A DNA stretch of 64,000 nucleotides from Pelomonas asaccharophilus_A (lineage in GTDB: Bacteria > Pseudomonadota > Gammaproteobacteria > Burkholderiales > Burkholderiaceae_C). The position numbers were made by a program, and so were the translations under genes. Below the pieces are notes generated by a model, which worked only from the letters and a program-made list of their open reading frames with translations, was not told the origin of the DNA and made no database searches. The stretch covers positions 124,001 through 188,000 of the forward strand of contig NZ_JAVDXV010000005.1 of assembly GCF_031458115.1 (NCBI RefSeq), in the 5' to 3' direction. How positions within the stretch are numbered: position 1 is the stretch's first letter; each line of letters opens with the position of its first letter. Below are positions 23,349 through 32,051 of the stretch, piece after piece.

Positions 23349-24113
23349 TCAGGGCTTCACGAACTTCAGCGTCATGCGGTCGCTTTCGCCGATGGCCTGG
23401 TACTTGGCGCGGTCCTTGTCCTTCAGCGCGTAGGTGGGCGGGAGCGTCCACACGCCATCCGGATGGTCGGCCGTGTCCTTGGGGTTGGCATTGACCTCGC
23501 TCTTGGCGGCCAGCTTGAAGCCGGCGGTCTCGGCGAACTTGATGACCACGGCCTCATGCACATAGCCGCTCTTGGCCTTGGGGTCTTGCGCACGCGCGGC
23601 CGGCAGGCGGTGTTCCTCGATGCCCAGCACGCCGCCCGGCTTCAACGCCTTGAAGGCGGCGTCGAACACGGCCTGCGCAGTACCGTTGTCCATCCAGTTG
23701 TGCACATTGCGGAAGGTCAGCACGGCATCGGCCGTACCGGCCGGTGCGATCTCGACCTGGCCCTTGGCGGCGTCGAAGGTCGTGATCTTGACCTTGCCAT
23801 AGACCGGCAGCGCATCCATCTTGGCCTTGAAGCGCGTGCTGGCGCCGGCCACGGCATAGAGCTGGCCCTGCTCGCGCAGATAGGGCGCCAGGATCTCGGT
23901 GTACCAGCCACCGCCCGGCGCCAGCTCCACCACCGTGTCGGTGGGCTTGATGCCGAAGAAGCTCAGCGTCTCGTAGGGGTGACGAGCCGCGTCGCGGGCC
24001 ACGTTGCCGACGGTGCGGTGGTCGGCCGCCACGGCGGCCTTCAGCGGGTCGGCCGTCTGGGCCTGAGCCGCGGCGGCGGCGAGAGCAAACGAAGCGATGA
24101 GCCAGGTCTTCAT
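23349..24113 (-). CDS. Exported class I SAM-dependent methyltransferase-like protein
   Basis: A 254-residue protein with a clear signal peptide (MKTWLIASFALAAAAAQAQ) before a methyltransferase fold: VVELAPGGGWYTEILAPYL (SAM-binding glycine loop), then AVLTFRNVHNWMDNG and LKPGGVLGIEEHRL. Exported relatives are widespread in proteobacteria. How SAM would reach the periplasm is unexplained, and some members may have lost catalysis. The ATG at 24113 starts the signal peptide; upstream in-frame codons add a non-signal stretch. Confidence 0.85.
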   Translation of the reverse strand: MKTWLIASFALAAAAAQAQTADPLKAAVAADHRTVGNVARDAARHPYETLSFFGIKPTDTVVELAPGGGWYTEILAPYLREQGQLYAVAGASTRFKAKMDALPVYGKVKITTFDAAKGQVEIAPAGTADAVLTFRNVHNWMDNGTAQAVFDAAFKALKPGGVLGIEEHRLPAARAQDPKAKSGYVHEAVVIKFAETAGFKLAAKSEVNANPKDTADHPDGVWTLPPTYALKDKDRAKYQAIGESDRMTLKFVKP

Positions 24114-24173
24114 GGGCAGGGGTCTCCTTGTGGGGCGGCCAGTATCGTGCCGCCTGCAAACCCCTGACAAAGG

Positions 24174-26195
24174 TCAGCGCTTGGGCTTGGATGGCTTCCT
24201 CGCGCCCGAACTTTCGGCCGGTGCCACGACGCCCCTCACCGCCGCCTGCGCGAGCTTGAAAAACACGTCGGTGTTGTCGATGACGCCCGTGAAGGCCAGC
24301 GCGCCGGGGCCGTAGGCGGACAGCGGGATGTCGGTCGCCGTGTGCACGGCCGAGTCGCCCGGCACCTGGCCGGTGACGAGGTACTCGCCCACGGCGTCGT
24401 CGCGCTCCATCGCGTTGGCGGGGTACCAGCGCAGCGGCGCCTCGGTGCCGAACGGCTGCTGGCTGTCGCGCTGCGGCGTTTTCTTCGTGCGCCAGTCCTC
24501 GTAGCGATCGGCGTTCGCGCCGTAACCCACCAGCATGCGGTAGTCGATGTCCGTGGTCTCGGGATAGCCGTCCGCGGCGATCTTGTAGCGTGGGAAGCCG
24601 GCCTTCTCATACGGGCCCACCACGGCATTGCGCAGGTTGGCCACCCCCTTCTTGCCGGCCAGTTCCTGCAGCGCCTTGTCGGTGACCAGCGCGCCACCGA
24701 TCAGCGCGGCGCCCGAGCATTCGTGGTCGGCCGTCACGATGACCAGCGTGTCGCCCCGCTCGGCGGCGAAGTCCTGCGCGACGCGCACGGCGCGGTCCAG
24801 TTCCAGCGTGTCCAGCATCCAGCGCTCGGTGTCCATCGCATGCGCCTGCTTGTCGATGGACGCGCCCTCGATCATCAGCACAAAGCCCTGGGGCGCCTTC
24901 TTCAGCACGTCCAGCGCCTTGGCGGCCATCTCGTCAAGCATGGGCTGGTCGGGCAGGCCGTAATCGGCGACGACGCTGCCGCCGCCCAGGCCGTTCTTGT
25001 CGCTGCCGCGGCGGCCGTTGATCTTGTCCAGCGCGACATTCATGTTGGAGAACGCGAACAGACCCAGCAGCGGCCTGGCCGCGTCGGTCTTGTCGAGATC
25101 AGCCTTGGTCGCGGCGTACTGGAAGCCGGCGCGCTGGAAGTCGGCGATCAGGTCGCGGCCCTTGTCCATCGCGCCTGGCGCCGCGCCCCAGCGTTTGACG
25201 ATGTCGGCCGTGTGCGCGTCGCTGGCCGAGAACGCGTAGTCGTTGCTGTCGCTGCGCGCGGAGCCCGGCGTGCCGGCGGGCAGGAACCATTTGCGGCCGC
25301 CGCCCATCAGCACCGTCAGGCCGGTGCGAGCTCGGTCGTCGAAGAACTGGTCCACGATGCCGGTGCCCGCGCTGCGGTTGCTGGTGTGCACGGCGTTGCC
25401 GGCCGGCGTCGCGTCGAACACATCGGCCGTCGTCACGATGCCCAGCTGCTTGCCCTGCGTGCGGTGCAGGTACTCCGACAGGTACTCGACGCGCGGGTTG
25501 TCGAAGGCGTCCACGGTGTCGTCGGGGAACACGCCTTCTTCATTGTTGTTGTTCTTGTTGCCGCTGACATAGGCCGTCATGCCGGGCGACGAGTCGGTGA
25601 CGATGCTGTTCAGCGACGCGGTCTTGACCATGGCGGTCGCGCTGAAACCGTCCATCGCCAGCGGCTGCCTGGCCTTGCCCTGCGCGTAGCCGTGCACGAT
25701 GCGCGCGGCGGTGCGCTGCGAGGCGCCCATGCCGTCGCCCACGACGATGATGAGGTTTCTGACCTTGGGCCCCATCGCGGTGGTGAACGGCACGATGTCG
25801 AAGTTGCCTTTCGCGACGACCTTCTGGCCGTCGGTCTGCGTGGCCTCGACGCTGAACTCATGCCGGCCGGGAGCCGCCATGGACACGGCGCGCACGCTGG
25901 CCACCGCCGACTCGGCCGTCAGGCCCTTCACGCAGCCGCTGGCGCAGTCGCGCAGCGCCGTGTTTTCCGCCACCGGCTTGCCGGCGATGAGGAAGCGCAC
26001 GGCCATGATCTTCTGGCCGGCGTCGGCCTTCACGGTGGCCTGCAGGTCGAAGCGCTGGCCGGGCAGGAAGCGCGCGATGACCGGCTCGGGCAGGCCGCTG
26101 GCGAACAGCTCACTGGGCGGCGTCAGCCGGGTCACGGTAGGGGCGGCGATGGCGGAGCCGGCGGCGAGCGCGGCGAACAGCAGCAATGACTTCAT
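24174..26195 (-). CDS. phoA: Alkaline phosphatase (PhoA family) with N-terminal extension
   Basis: A 673-residue periplasmic phosphomonoesterase. The nucleophile is S202 in IVTDSSPGMTAYVSG; metal-binding regions are IIVVGDGMG, EGASIDKQAHAMD and VIVTADHECSG. After the signal peptide (MKSLLLFAALAAGSAIA) there is an extension of about 130 residues (residues 20-145) before the catalytic domain, absent from E. coli PhoA (471 residues); it looks beta-rich and may be an immunoglobulin-like module (TVKADAGQKIMAVRFLIAG). It starts eight bases after the upstream gene's stop; I see no clear Pho box. Confidence 0.9.
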   Translation of the reverse strand: MKSLLLFAALAAGSAIAAPTVTRLTPPSELFASGLPEPVIARFLPGQRFDLQATVKADAGQKIMAVRFLIAGKPVAENTALRDCASGCVKGLTAESAVASVRAVSMAAPGRHEFSVEATQTDGQKVVAKGNFDIVPFTTAMGPKVRNLIIVVGDGMGASQRTAARIVHGYAQGKARQPLAMDGFSATAMVKTASLNSIVTDSSPGMTAYVSGNKNNNNEEGVFPDDTVDAFDNPRVEYLSEYLHRTQGKQLGIVTTADVFDATPAGNAVHTSNRSAGTGIVDQFFDDRARTGLTVLMGGGRKWFLPAGTPGSARSDSNDYAFSASDAHTADIVKRWGAAPGAMDKGRDLIADFQRAGFQYAATKADLDKTDAARPLLGLFAFSNMNVALDKINGRRGSDKNGLGGGSVVADYGLPDQPMLDEMAAKALDVLKKAPQGFVLMIEGASIDKQAHAMDTERWMLDTLELDRAVRVAQDFAAERGDTLVIVTADHECSGAALIGGALVTDKALQELAGKKGVANLRNAVVGPYEKAGFPRYKIAADGYPETTDIDYRMLVGYGANADRYEDWRTKKTPQRDSQQPFGTEAPLRWYPANAMERDDAVGEYLVTGQVPGDSAVHTATDIPLSAYGPGALAFTGVIDNTDVFFKLAQAAVRGVVAPAESSGARKPSKPKR

Positions 26196-26203
26196 GAGGC
26201 GGC

Positions 26204-26689
26204 TCAATGCGAGTGGGCGGGTTGGGCGGCGGACGGCAGTTCGGCCAGCGCGGCAGGCGCGAGCTGCAGGCGCAGCCAGGAAATGCGGCCGGTCGCGTCC
26301 TCGGCGGGGCCGAATTCGAGGCGGCCGGTCAGCGTCAGCGGGCCGGGCTGGTAGGCGACGAGCCGGTCGCCATGCGCGGCGTCCAGCTGCACGGTGACGG
26401 TGGACGGCGGCAGGTCATCGGCCTCGCCGTCGGCATGCTCGGCCATGGTCACGGGCCGCGGCGTCAGCAGGAACTGCCCGGCCTGCGGCCTCTCGCGCCG
26501 CACCATGAAGCCGGTGATGCGCACCTCGCGCCCGGCGGCTGCCTTCAGCGCGGCACTGGGCTGCAGCCCGCGCGGACCTATGGGCTGGGCGAAGAAGTCG
26601 GAGAAGGCCAGCGCGAGCGGCTGCGCGCTGGCCGGCATCGCCAGCCCGCACAGCACGGCCCACGCCGGCAGCAGGGAGCGCAGTCGCAT
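26204..26689 (-). CDS. Exported protein of unknown function, coupled to alkaline phosphatase
   Basis: A 161-residue protein with signal peptide MRLRSLLPAWAVLCGLAMPASAQ. The mature part is beta-rich: GREVRITGFMVRRER, FLLTPRPVTMAEHADGEAD, TVTVQLDAAHGDRLVAY, PLTLTGRLEFGPAEDATGR. That pattern recalls the OB-like DUF3299 family, but I cannot confirm membership. A His at 83 (AEHADGEADD) and acidic residues could bind metal. Its stop lies eight bases before the phoA ATG, so it is probably the first gene of that transcript. Confidence 0.7.
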   Translation of the reverse strand: MRLRSLLPAWAVLCGLAMPASAQPLALAFSDFFAQPIGPRGLQPSAALKAAAGREVRITGFMVRRERPQAGQFLLTPRPVTMAEHADGEADDLPPSTVTVQLDAAHGDRLVAYQPGPLTLTGRLEFGPAEDATGRISWLRLQLAPAALAELPSAAQPAHSH

Positions 26690-26752
26690 GCAGGATCCTT
26701 GGTGAAACCCGGCATGCTCGTGCTCCCGCGTGTCAATTCAATGACGAACCAC

Positions 26753-27784
26753 TCAGAAGCTGTGGCGAACACCGAAGGTCAGCGCCGTGGCGTCCACGCC
26801 GGCCGTCACGGCCGGGCCGGCGCCGGTGGCGCCACCGGTCGTGTAGTTGGTGGCAGTGCCGTTGTCGACCTGGGTGTAGATCGCGTACAGATTGGTACGC
26901 TTGGACAGCGCATGCGAGTAGCCGGCCGTCCACTGCTTGGCGTCCTTGCCCGTGGCGCCGCTCGCCTTGGCCTGGGCCGCGCCCAGCTGCACGGTGCCCG
27001 AGGCGCTGACGGGGATGGCCGCCTGCAGCCAGACCTCACGGCGGTCGTCGGCGGCGCCCAGCGCGCCGGTGAGGTTCTTCACGTCCTGCCAACCCGCCAC
27101 CAGCTTGACGACCTTGAAGTCGTAGCTGCCGGCCAGCGACAGCAGCTTCTGCTTCTCGACCGTGTTGCGTTGCAGATAGGCCAGGCTGAGGCCGGCAGGA
27201 CCGCTGGCGTAGCGCAGATGGGCGCTGGTGGCCTTGGTGCCGGCAGCGCCGCCCTCGCCGGCCGACTGCATGACGGAGCCGCCCAGCACGCCGGCGATCT
27301 TCGGCAGTTCATAGGTCACGGAGTTGTCGACGCGGAACACCGTCGTCGTCACGAAGCTGGCGAAGCCGCCGCCCACGCCGGTGCCGAAGATGTCGTTGGC
27401 GACGCTGGCGAAGAAGTGCGGCGAATACTGGCGGCCGGCCGTCAGCGCGCCCCACTCCTTGCTGGACAGGCCGAGGAAGGCCTGGCGGCCCCAGAACACG
27501 CCGCCCTGCGTGACGGTGCCGGTGTCGGCCGCGATGCCGTTCTCCAGCGTGAACACGGCCGACAGGCCGCCGCCGAGGTCTTCGCTGCCGCGCACGCCCA
27601 GGCGCGATCCGCTCTGGCCGCCGGACTGCAGCGCCCAGCCGGTCGCGGTGCCCTTGCCATGCTGCACGTAGACGTCCAGCAGGCCGTACAGCGTGACGTT
27701 GGTGGTGGCGGTCTGCGCGACGGCGGGCACTGCGGCGGCGAACAGCGCAGCGGTCAGCGCGAGGGTTTTCAGACGGTTCTTCAT
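26753..27784 (-). CDS. Trimeric outer-membrane porin (Burkholderiales type)
   Basis: A 343-residue porin: signal peptide MKNRLKTLALTAALFAAAVPAVAQ, first strand NVTLYGLLDVYV, SGSRLGVRGSEDLGGGLSAVFTLE, GRQAFLGLSS and a C-terminal aromatic strand ending in VRHSF, the beta-signal for BAM insertion. General or anion-selective diffusion is the usual role. It lies downstream of the chemoreceptor of the liv locus but has a leader of about 67 bases and is probably transcribed separately. Confidence 0.92.
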   Translation of the reverse strand: MKNRLKTLALTAALFAAAVPAVAQTATTNVTLYGLLDVYVQHGKGTATGWALQSGGQSGSRLGVRGSEDLGGGLSAVFTLENGIAADTGTVTQGGVFWGRQAFLGLSSKEWGALTAGRQYSPHFFASVANDIFGTGVGGGFASFVTTTVFRVDNSVTYELPKIAGVLGGSVMQSAGEGGAAGTKATSAHLRYASGPAGLSLAYLQRNTVEKQKLLSLAGSYDFKVVKLVAGWQDVKNLTGALGAADDRREVWLQAAIPVSASGTVQLGAAQAKASGATGKDAKQWTAGYSHALSKRTNLYAIYTQVDNGTATNYTTGGATGAGPAVTAGVDATALTFGVRHSF

Positions 27785-27851
27785 CTTTGAGTCCTGGTTG
27801 TTGAAGGAAACGCGGGGAGAAAGCAGGCGCCGCACGGGCCGCCCGCGGAAA

Positions 27852-29399
27852 TCAGTCGAGGCGGAAGCGCTGCACCAGCCGCGCGAGCGCCTGGGCCTGC
27901 TGCTGCAAGGCCTCGGTGGCCGCGCTGGATTGCTCCACCAGCGCGGCGTTCTGCTGCAGGCCCTGGTCCATCACCTGGATGGCGGCGCCGGTGGCGGCGA
28001 TGTCCTGCTGCTGGCGCTGGCTGGCCGATGCGATGGCCTCCACGCGGGCGCTGACCTCGCCGACCTGCCCCACGACGCGGCCCATGGTCTGGCCGGCCTC
28101 GCCGGCCAGCGCGGCACCGGCGCGTATGGGATCGGCGGTGGCGTCGATCAGCTGGCGGATCTGCTTTGCCGCGCCGGACGAACGCTGCGCCAGCTCGCGC
28201 ACCTCGCTCGCGACAACCGCGAAGCCGCGGCCCTGCTCGCCCGCGCGCGCGGCCTCGACGGCGGCGTTCAGCGCCAGGATGTTGGTCTGGAACGCGATGC
28301 TGTCGATCAACGCGACGATGTCGGCGATGCGGCCCGCTGCCTGCTCGATGGCGGCCATCTGAGTGACGACGCGGCCCACGGTGTCGCCGCAGGCACGCGT
28401 CACATCGGCCGCCCCCCGGGCCAGCGCGTCGGCCTCAGCGGCATGGCGAGCGTTGCCCTCCACGGCTTCGGTCAGCGCCGCCATCGTCGCGGCGGTCTGC
28501 TGGATGGCGGCGGCCTGCTGCTCGGTGCGGCCCGACAGGTCCGCATGGCCCACGGCCATCTGGCCCGACGCGCTGACGATCTGCTCGGTGCCAGCGCGCA
28601 CCTCGCGCACGATGAGCTGCAGGCCCTGGTTCATGTCGGCCAGCATCGCCAGCAGGCGCGCGGTCTCCTGGCGGCCGCCGGCGGCAATGTGCTGGCTGAG
28701 ATCACCCGCGGCGACGCGCTGCGCGATGCCGACGGCCTGGTCCAGCGGGGCCGAGATGGCCTGCACCAGCCGCCAACCGGCAACGCCGCACAGCAGCAGC
28801 CCGGCCGCGACGGCGGCCAGCGACACGACCAGCACGACGCGGTGATGCGCCTGCGAAGCCTCATAGTCCTCGGCCGCCAGGCGCTGCTGCAGGCTGACCA
28901 GCTCGTCCAGCGTGGCACGCGCGGGACCGAAGCGCGGCAGCAGGTTCTGCCCGTACAGCTCGGTCGCGCCCGGCACGTTGAACGCGCGCAGCGCCTCCAT
29001 CGCCGGCGCCACGCCCTGCTTCAGCAACTCGTCGCGCTGCGCCTCGAAGCGCCGGGCCGGTTCGTCGAAGCGCGCGTCCTGCGGGCTGGCGCGCAAGGCC
29101 AGCCAGTCGGCGTCGCCACGCTGCAGCACGAGATCCAACGCCTGCATGTCGCGCTCCAGCTCCAGCGGGCTGACGATGGCCGACACGACGCCCGCGCGAC
29201 TCTGGTCCAGCGCGGCGCTGACGCGCGACAACTGCTCCATCGGCCGCAGCCGTGCTTGCACCATGTTGCGCAGGTCCTCGTTGGCGCCGTGCAGGCTGTG
29301 CAGGCCCAGACCGCCCAGCGCAGCCAGCAGCAGCGCGAGCGCCGCCATCGTCGAGATCAGCAGGGCCCGCAGGGACAGCGTGGAGGCGAAGAGCTTCAT
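27852..29399 (-). CDS. Methyl-accepting chemotaxis protein linked to a substrate-binding protein
   Basis: A 515-residue chemoreceptor: TM1 (ALLISTMAALALLLAALGG, about 12-30), a periplasmic four-helix-type domain (about 35-190), TM2 (VVLVVSLAAVAAGLLLCGVA, about 191-210), HAMP and the signalling hairpin SIAFQTNILALNAAVEAARA. It starts only seven bases after the stop of the upstream ABC substrate-binding protein gene, so the two are expressed together; the binding protein may dock on the receptor, as in the maltose and dipeptide systems. It ends at RLVQRFRLD with no CheR pentapeptide. Confidence 0.92.
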   Translation of the reverse strand: MKLFASTLSLRALLISTMAALALLLAALGGLGLHSLHGANEDLRNMVQARLRPMEQLSRVSAALDQSRAGVVSAIVSPLELERDMQALDLVLQRGDADWLALRASPQDARFDEPARRFEAQRDELLKQGVAPAMEALRAFNVPGATELYGQNLLPRFGPARATLDELVSLQQRLAAEDYEASQAHHRVVLVVSLAAVAAGLLLCGVAGWRLVQAISAPLDQAVGIAQRVAAGDLSQHIAAGGRQETARLLAMLADMNQGLQLIVREVRAGTEQIVSASGQMAVGHADLSGRTEQQAAAIQQTAATMAALTEAVEGNARHAAEADALARGAADVTRACGDTVGRVVTQMAAIEQAAGRIADIVALIDSIAFQTNILALNAAVEAARAGEQGRGFAVVASEVRELAQRSSGAAKQIRQLIDATADPIRAGAALAGEAGQTMGRVVGQVGEVSARVEAIASASQRQQQDIAATGAAIQVMDQGLQQNAALVEQSSAATEALQQQAQALARLVQRFRLD

Positions 29400-29406
29400 T
29401 CGGACG

Positions 29407-30507
29407 TCATTCAGAAATTCGGCCGCTGGCGCGGTAGATGCCCAGCGACGTGTAGCGGGACGCGCTGCGGCTGCCGGGGTTGAGGCGCAACTGGAAGTCG
29501 CCCAGGTCCAGGTGGATGCCGCGCTCTGCGGCCTGGCGCAGCGCGGCGCCGTTGGCGTCGGGGCTGGCCAGCTTCAGCGCCTCGACGGCGAAGCGCAGGT
29601 TCAGGCAACCCTCCAGGCCCAGCAGCGACAGCGGCTGGCCGGTGGGCTGCATGGCGGTCTGGTACTCGCGGCTCGCACGGCGACCGGGGCTCCAGGGGTT
29701 GGGATAGACCAGCGAGGTCATGATGCCGGCGACCTGCTCACCCAGCTTGTCGGTCAGCAGCCGCCCGCCGACGACACTGAGCACCGCCACGCGCGCGCTC
29801 GTGCCTGCCGACGCGCGGTAGGCCTGGATGAACTCGGGCGCCTGCGCGCCGGCCGCGATCAGCAGCACCGCGTGCGGCTCGGCGGCCCGGGCCTGCTGCA
29901 CGGCGCGGGCCAGCGCGTCGGTGCCTTGACCCAGCACGATGGGCTCGGGCTGCGACGGCATGGCGGCCATGGCGCTGGCGAGCCCGGCACGGCCGAAGGC
30001 GTTGTCCTGGTAGACCAGCGCCAGGCGTGTCATGCCTATGGTGGGCAGCAGCCGCGCGAAGCCCTGGAACTCGTCGGCATAGCTGGCCTTGGTGTGGAAG
30101 ATCCAGCGCTGGCCGGGCTTGTCCTCGCGCAGCTGCGCTGCGCCGCTGGACACGCCGAACACGGGCGTCTTCAGCTCGTCCAGCACGGGAGCCAGCGCCA
30201 GCAGGCTGCCGGTGCCGACGAGGTTGACGAAGGCCACGGCGCCACGCCTGTGCAGTTCGCGGGCATTGGCCTGCGTGCGGGTAGGGTCGTAGGCATCGTC
30301 CAGGTAATCGATGCGGACGGGCCGGCCGCGCACGCCGCCCGCCGCGTTGATCCGCGCCAGGCAGGCATCCGCGCCCTTGCGGTACTCCTGGCCGTACTCG
30401 GCGAACGCGCCGCTGAACGGCGCACTGGTGCCCAGCAGGATGGGCGCCTGTGCCCGCGCCAGCAAGGTGGCGAACAGCAGCAGCAATGCGAGGGCGATGC
30501 GTGGCAT
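29407..30507 (-). CDS. Periplasmic branched-chain amino acid/amide-type ABC substrate-binding protein
   Basis: A 366-residue type I periplasmic binding protein (LivJ-like fold). Signal peptide MPRIALALLLLFATLLARAQ is followed by PILLGTSAPFSGAFAEYGQEYRKGA, INAAGGVRGRPV and IDYLDDAYDPTR. It is only distantly like the other binding protein of this locus at 33929-35029, so it probably recognises a different ligand. It follows livF by 18 bases and precedes the chemoreceptor by seven, which suggests a dual role in uptake and taxis. A low-pI periplasmic product is expected. Confidence 0.9.
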   Translation of the reverse strand: MPRIALALLLLFATLLARAQAPILLGTSAPFSGAFAEYGQEYRKGADACLARINAAGGVRGRPVRIDYLDDAYDPTRTQANARELHRRGAVAFVNLVGTGSLLALAPVLDELKTPVFGVSSGAAQLREDKPGQRWIFHTKASYADEFQGFARLLPTIGMTRLALVYQDNAFGRAGLASAMAAMPSQPEPIVLGQGTDALARAVQQARAAEPHAVLLIAAGAQAPEFIQAYRASAGTSARVAVLSVVGGRLLTDKLGEQVAGIMTSLVYPNPWSPGRRASREYQTAMQPTGQPLSLLGLEGCLNLRFAVEALKLASPDANGAALRQAAERGIHLDLGDFQLRLNPGSRSASRYTSLGIYRASGRISE

Positions 30508-30525
30508 GGCTGCTGCTGCGATGGC

Positions 30526-31260
30526 TCAGGCGGCGCGGCCGCCGAGATAGAGCTCGCGCACCTGCGGGTCGTCCATCAAGTCAGCGGCCGCGCCGGTCAG
30601 CGCGACGCGACCCATGGACAGCACATAGGCGCGGTCGGAGATGCGCAGCGCCTCCATCGCGTTCTGCTCCACCATCAGGATGCAGACGCCCTCCTTGTCG
30701 CGGATCTTCACGATGGCTTCGAACACCTCGCCCAGCATCTTGGGCGACAGGCCGGCGGACGGCTCGTCCAGCAGCAGCATGCGCGGGCGCGGCATCAGCG
30801 CACGGGCCAGCGCCAGGATCTGGCGTTCGCCGCCGGACATGGACGCGGCGGGGTCGTTGAACTTGCGCTTGAGCACCGGGTAGTGCGCGCACAGCTCGTC
30901 CATGCGCTCGCGCACCTGCCTGTCGGCGAGGTGGTGGCCGCCGACCTGCAGGTTCTCGCGGATGGTCAGCGACGTGAAGACGTTCTCCGTCTGCGGCACG
31001 AAGCCCAGCCCCGTGCGCTGGATCTTGCGGTGCACCGGCATGACCGATACGTCCTGGCCTTCCAGCAGCACGCGGCCACTGCGCGGCGTGAGGAAGCCGG
31101 CGATGGTCTTCAGCAACGTGCTCTTGCCGCAGCCGTTGGGGCCCAGAAGCGTGACGATCTCGGCGTGGCCGGCGCGCACGCTCATGCCGCGCAGGATGTC
31201 GACCTCCGGCGTGTAGCCGGCGATGGCGTCTTCAACGACGATCATGTCCCGGGCGCTCAT
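30526..31260 (-). CDS. livF: ABC transporter ATP-binding protein LivF
   Basis: A 244-residue ATPase: Walker A GPNGCGKST, signature MSGGERQ (first residue Met rather than Leu), Walker B RMLLLDEPSAGLSP and the LivF-specific VPQTENVFTSLTIRENL. It pairs with LivG to power the LivH/LivM channel. The ATG at 31260 (MSARDMIVV) overlaps the livG stop by four bases (ATGA). Confidence 0.95.
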   Translation of the reverse strand: MSARDMIVVEDAIAGYTPEVDILRGMSVRAGHAEIVTLLGPNGCGKSTLLKTIAGFLTPRSGRVLLEGQDVSVMPVHRKIQRTGLGFVPQTENVFTSLTIRENLQVGGHHLADRQVRERMDELCAHYPVLKRKFNDPAASMSGGERQILALARALMPRPRMLLLDEPSAGLSPKMLGEVFEAIVKIRDKEGVCILMVEQNAMEALRISDRAYVLSMGRVALTGAAADLMDDPQVRELYLGGRAA

Positions 31261-32051
31261 GCCGCCTCCTTGTGCTTGTTGCCACCGCCCAGATAGGCCT
31301 GCAGCACGCGTTCGTTCTGCGCCAGCTCGGCCGGTGCGCAGCTGGCCACGATGTGGCCGCGATCCAGCACCACGCAGCGGGTGCACAACTCGCGAATGAA
31401 ATGCATGTCGTGCTCGACGACCACCAGCGTCATGCCCTGTTCGTTCAGCCGCTTCAGCGCGCTGACGATGTCGTTGCGCAGGTTGGGATGCACGCCGGCC
31501 GTGGGCTCGTCCAGCATCAGCAGGCGTGGCTCGCCCATCAGCGCGCAGACGATGCCCAGCAGCTTCTTCTGGCCGCCGGACAGCGCCGACGCGGGCAGGT
31601 CGCGCACCTTGGTCAGCAGCAGTTCGTCCAGAAGCGCGGTGGCCTTGGCGCGCGCGGCGGCCTCGGCGTCGCGCGCGGCGCGGCTGTTCAGCAGCGTGCC
31701 CCAGAAGCCGTGCTGCTTCGTGGCGGCCGCCATCGCCACCTCGATGACGGACATCTTGGTGGGCATGGACGGCAGCTGGAACGTGCGGCCGACGCCCTCG
31801 TCGGACACGATGCGGTGGGCCGGCAGCGCGCCAATGGACTTGCCCTGCAGCAAGACCTGGCCCGCATCGATGGCCTCGAAGCCGGTGATGGTGTTGAGCA
31901 GCGTGCTCTTGCCCGAGCCGTTAGGCCCCAGCAGGCCGACGATCTCGCCAGGCTGCACGTCGAAGCTGACGTCCTGCAGCACTTTGTTGCCGCCGAAGGC
32001 CTTGGCCAGCGAGCGCACCTGGAGAATGGGTTGGTGTGTGCTCGTCGTCAT
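31257..32051 (-). CDS. livG: ABC transporter ATP-binding protein LivG
   Basis: A 264-residue ATPase with Walker A GPNGSGKST, signature LSGGQKK, Walker B RLLMLDEPTAGVHP and the long LivG-type insertion between Walker A and signature. It starts MTTSTHQPILQVRSLAKAFGG at the ATG at 32051, overlapping the livM stop (ATGA). It acts at the cytoplasmic face with LivF. Confidence 0.95.
   Translation of the reverse strand: MTTSTHQPILQVRSLAKAFGGNKVLQDVSFDVQPGEIVGLLGPNGSGKSTLLNTITGFEAIDAGQVLLQGKSIGALPAHRIVSDEGVGRTFQLPSMPTKMSVIEVAMAAATKQHGFWGTLLNSRAARDAEAAARAKATALLDELLLTKVRDLPASALSGGQKKLLGIVCALMGEPRLLMLDEPTAGVHPNLRNDIVSALKRLNEQGMTLVVVEHDMHFIRELCTRCVVLDRGHIVASCAPAELAQNERVLQAYLGGGNKHKEAA

Noticed and set aside
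26690..26752. Pho box or promoter TTGACA upstream of the alkaline-phosphatase pair
   Set aside because: A TTGACA is present but no matching -10 at the right distance and no repeated CTGTCAT-like Pho box.
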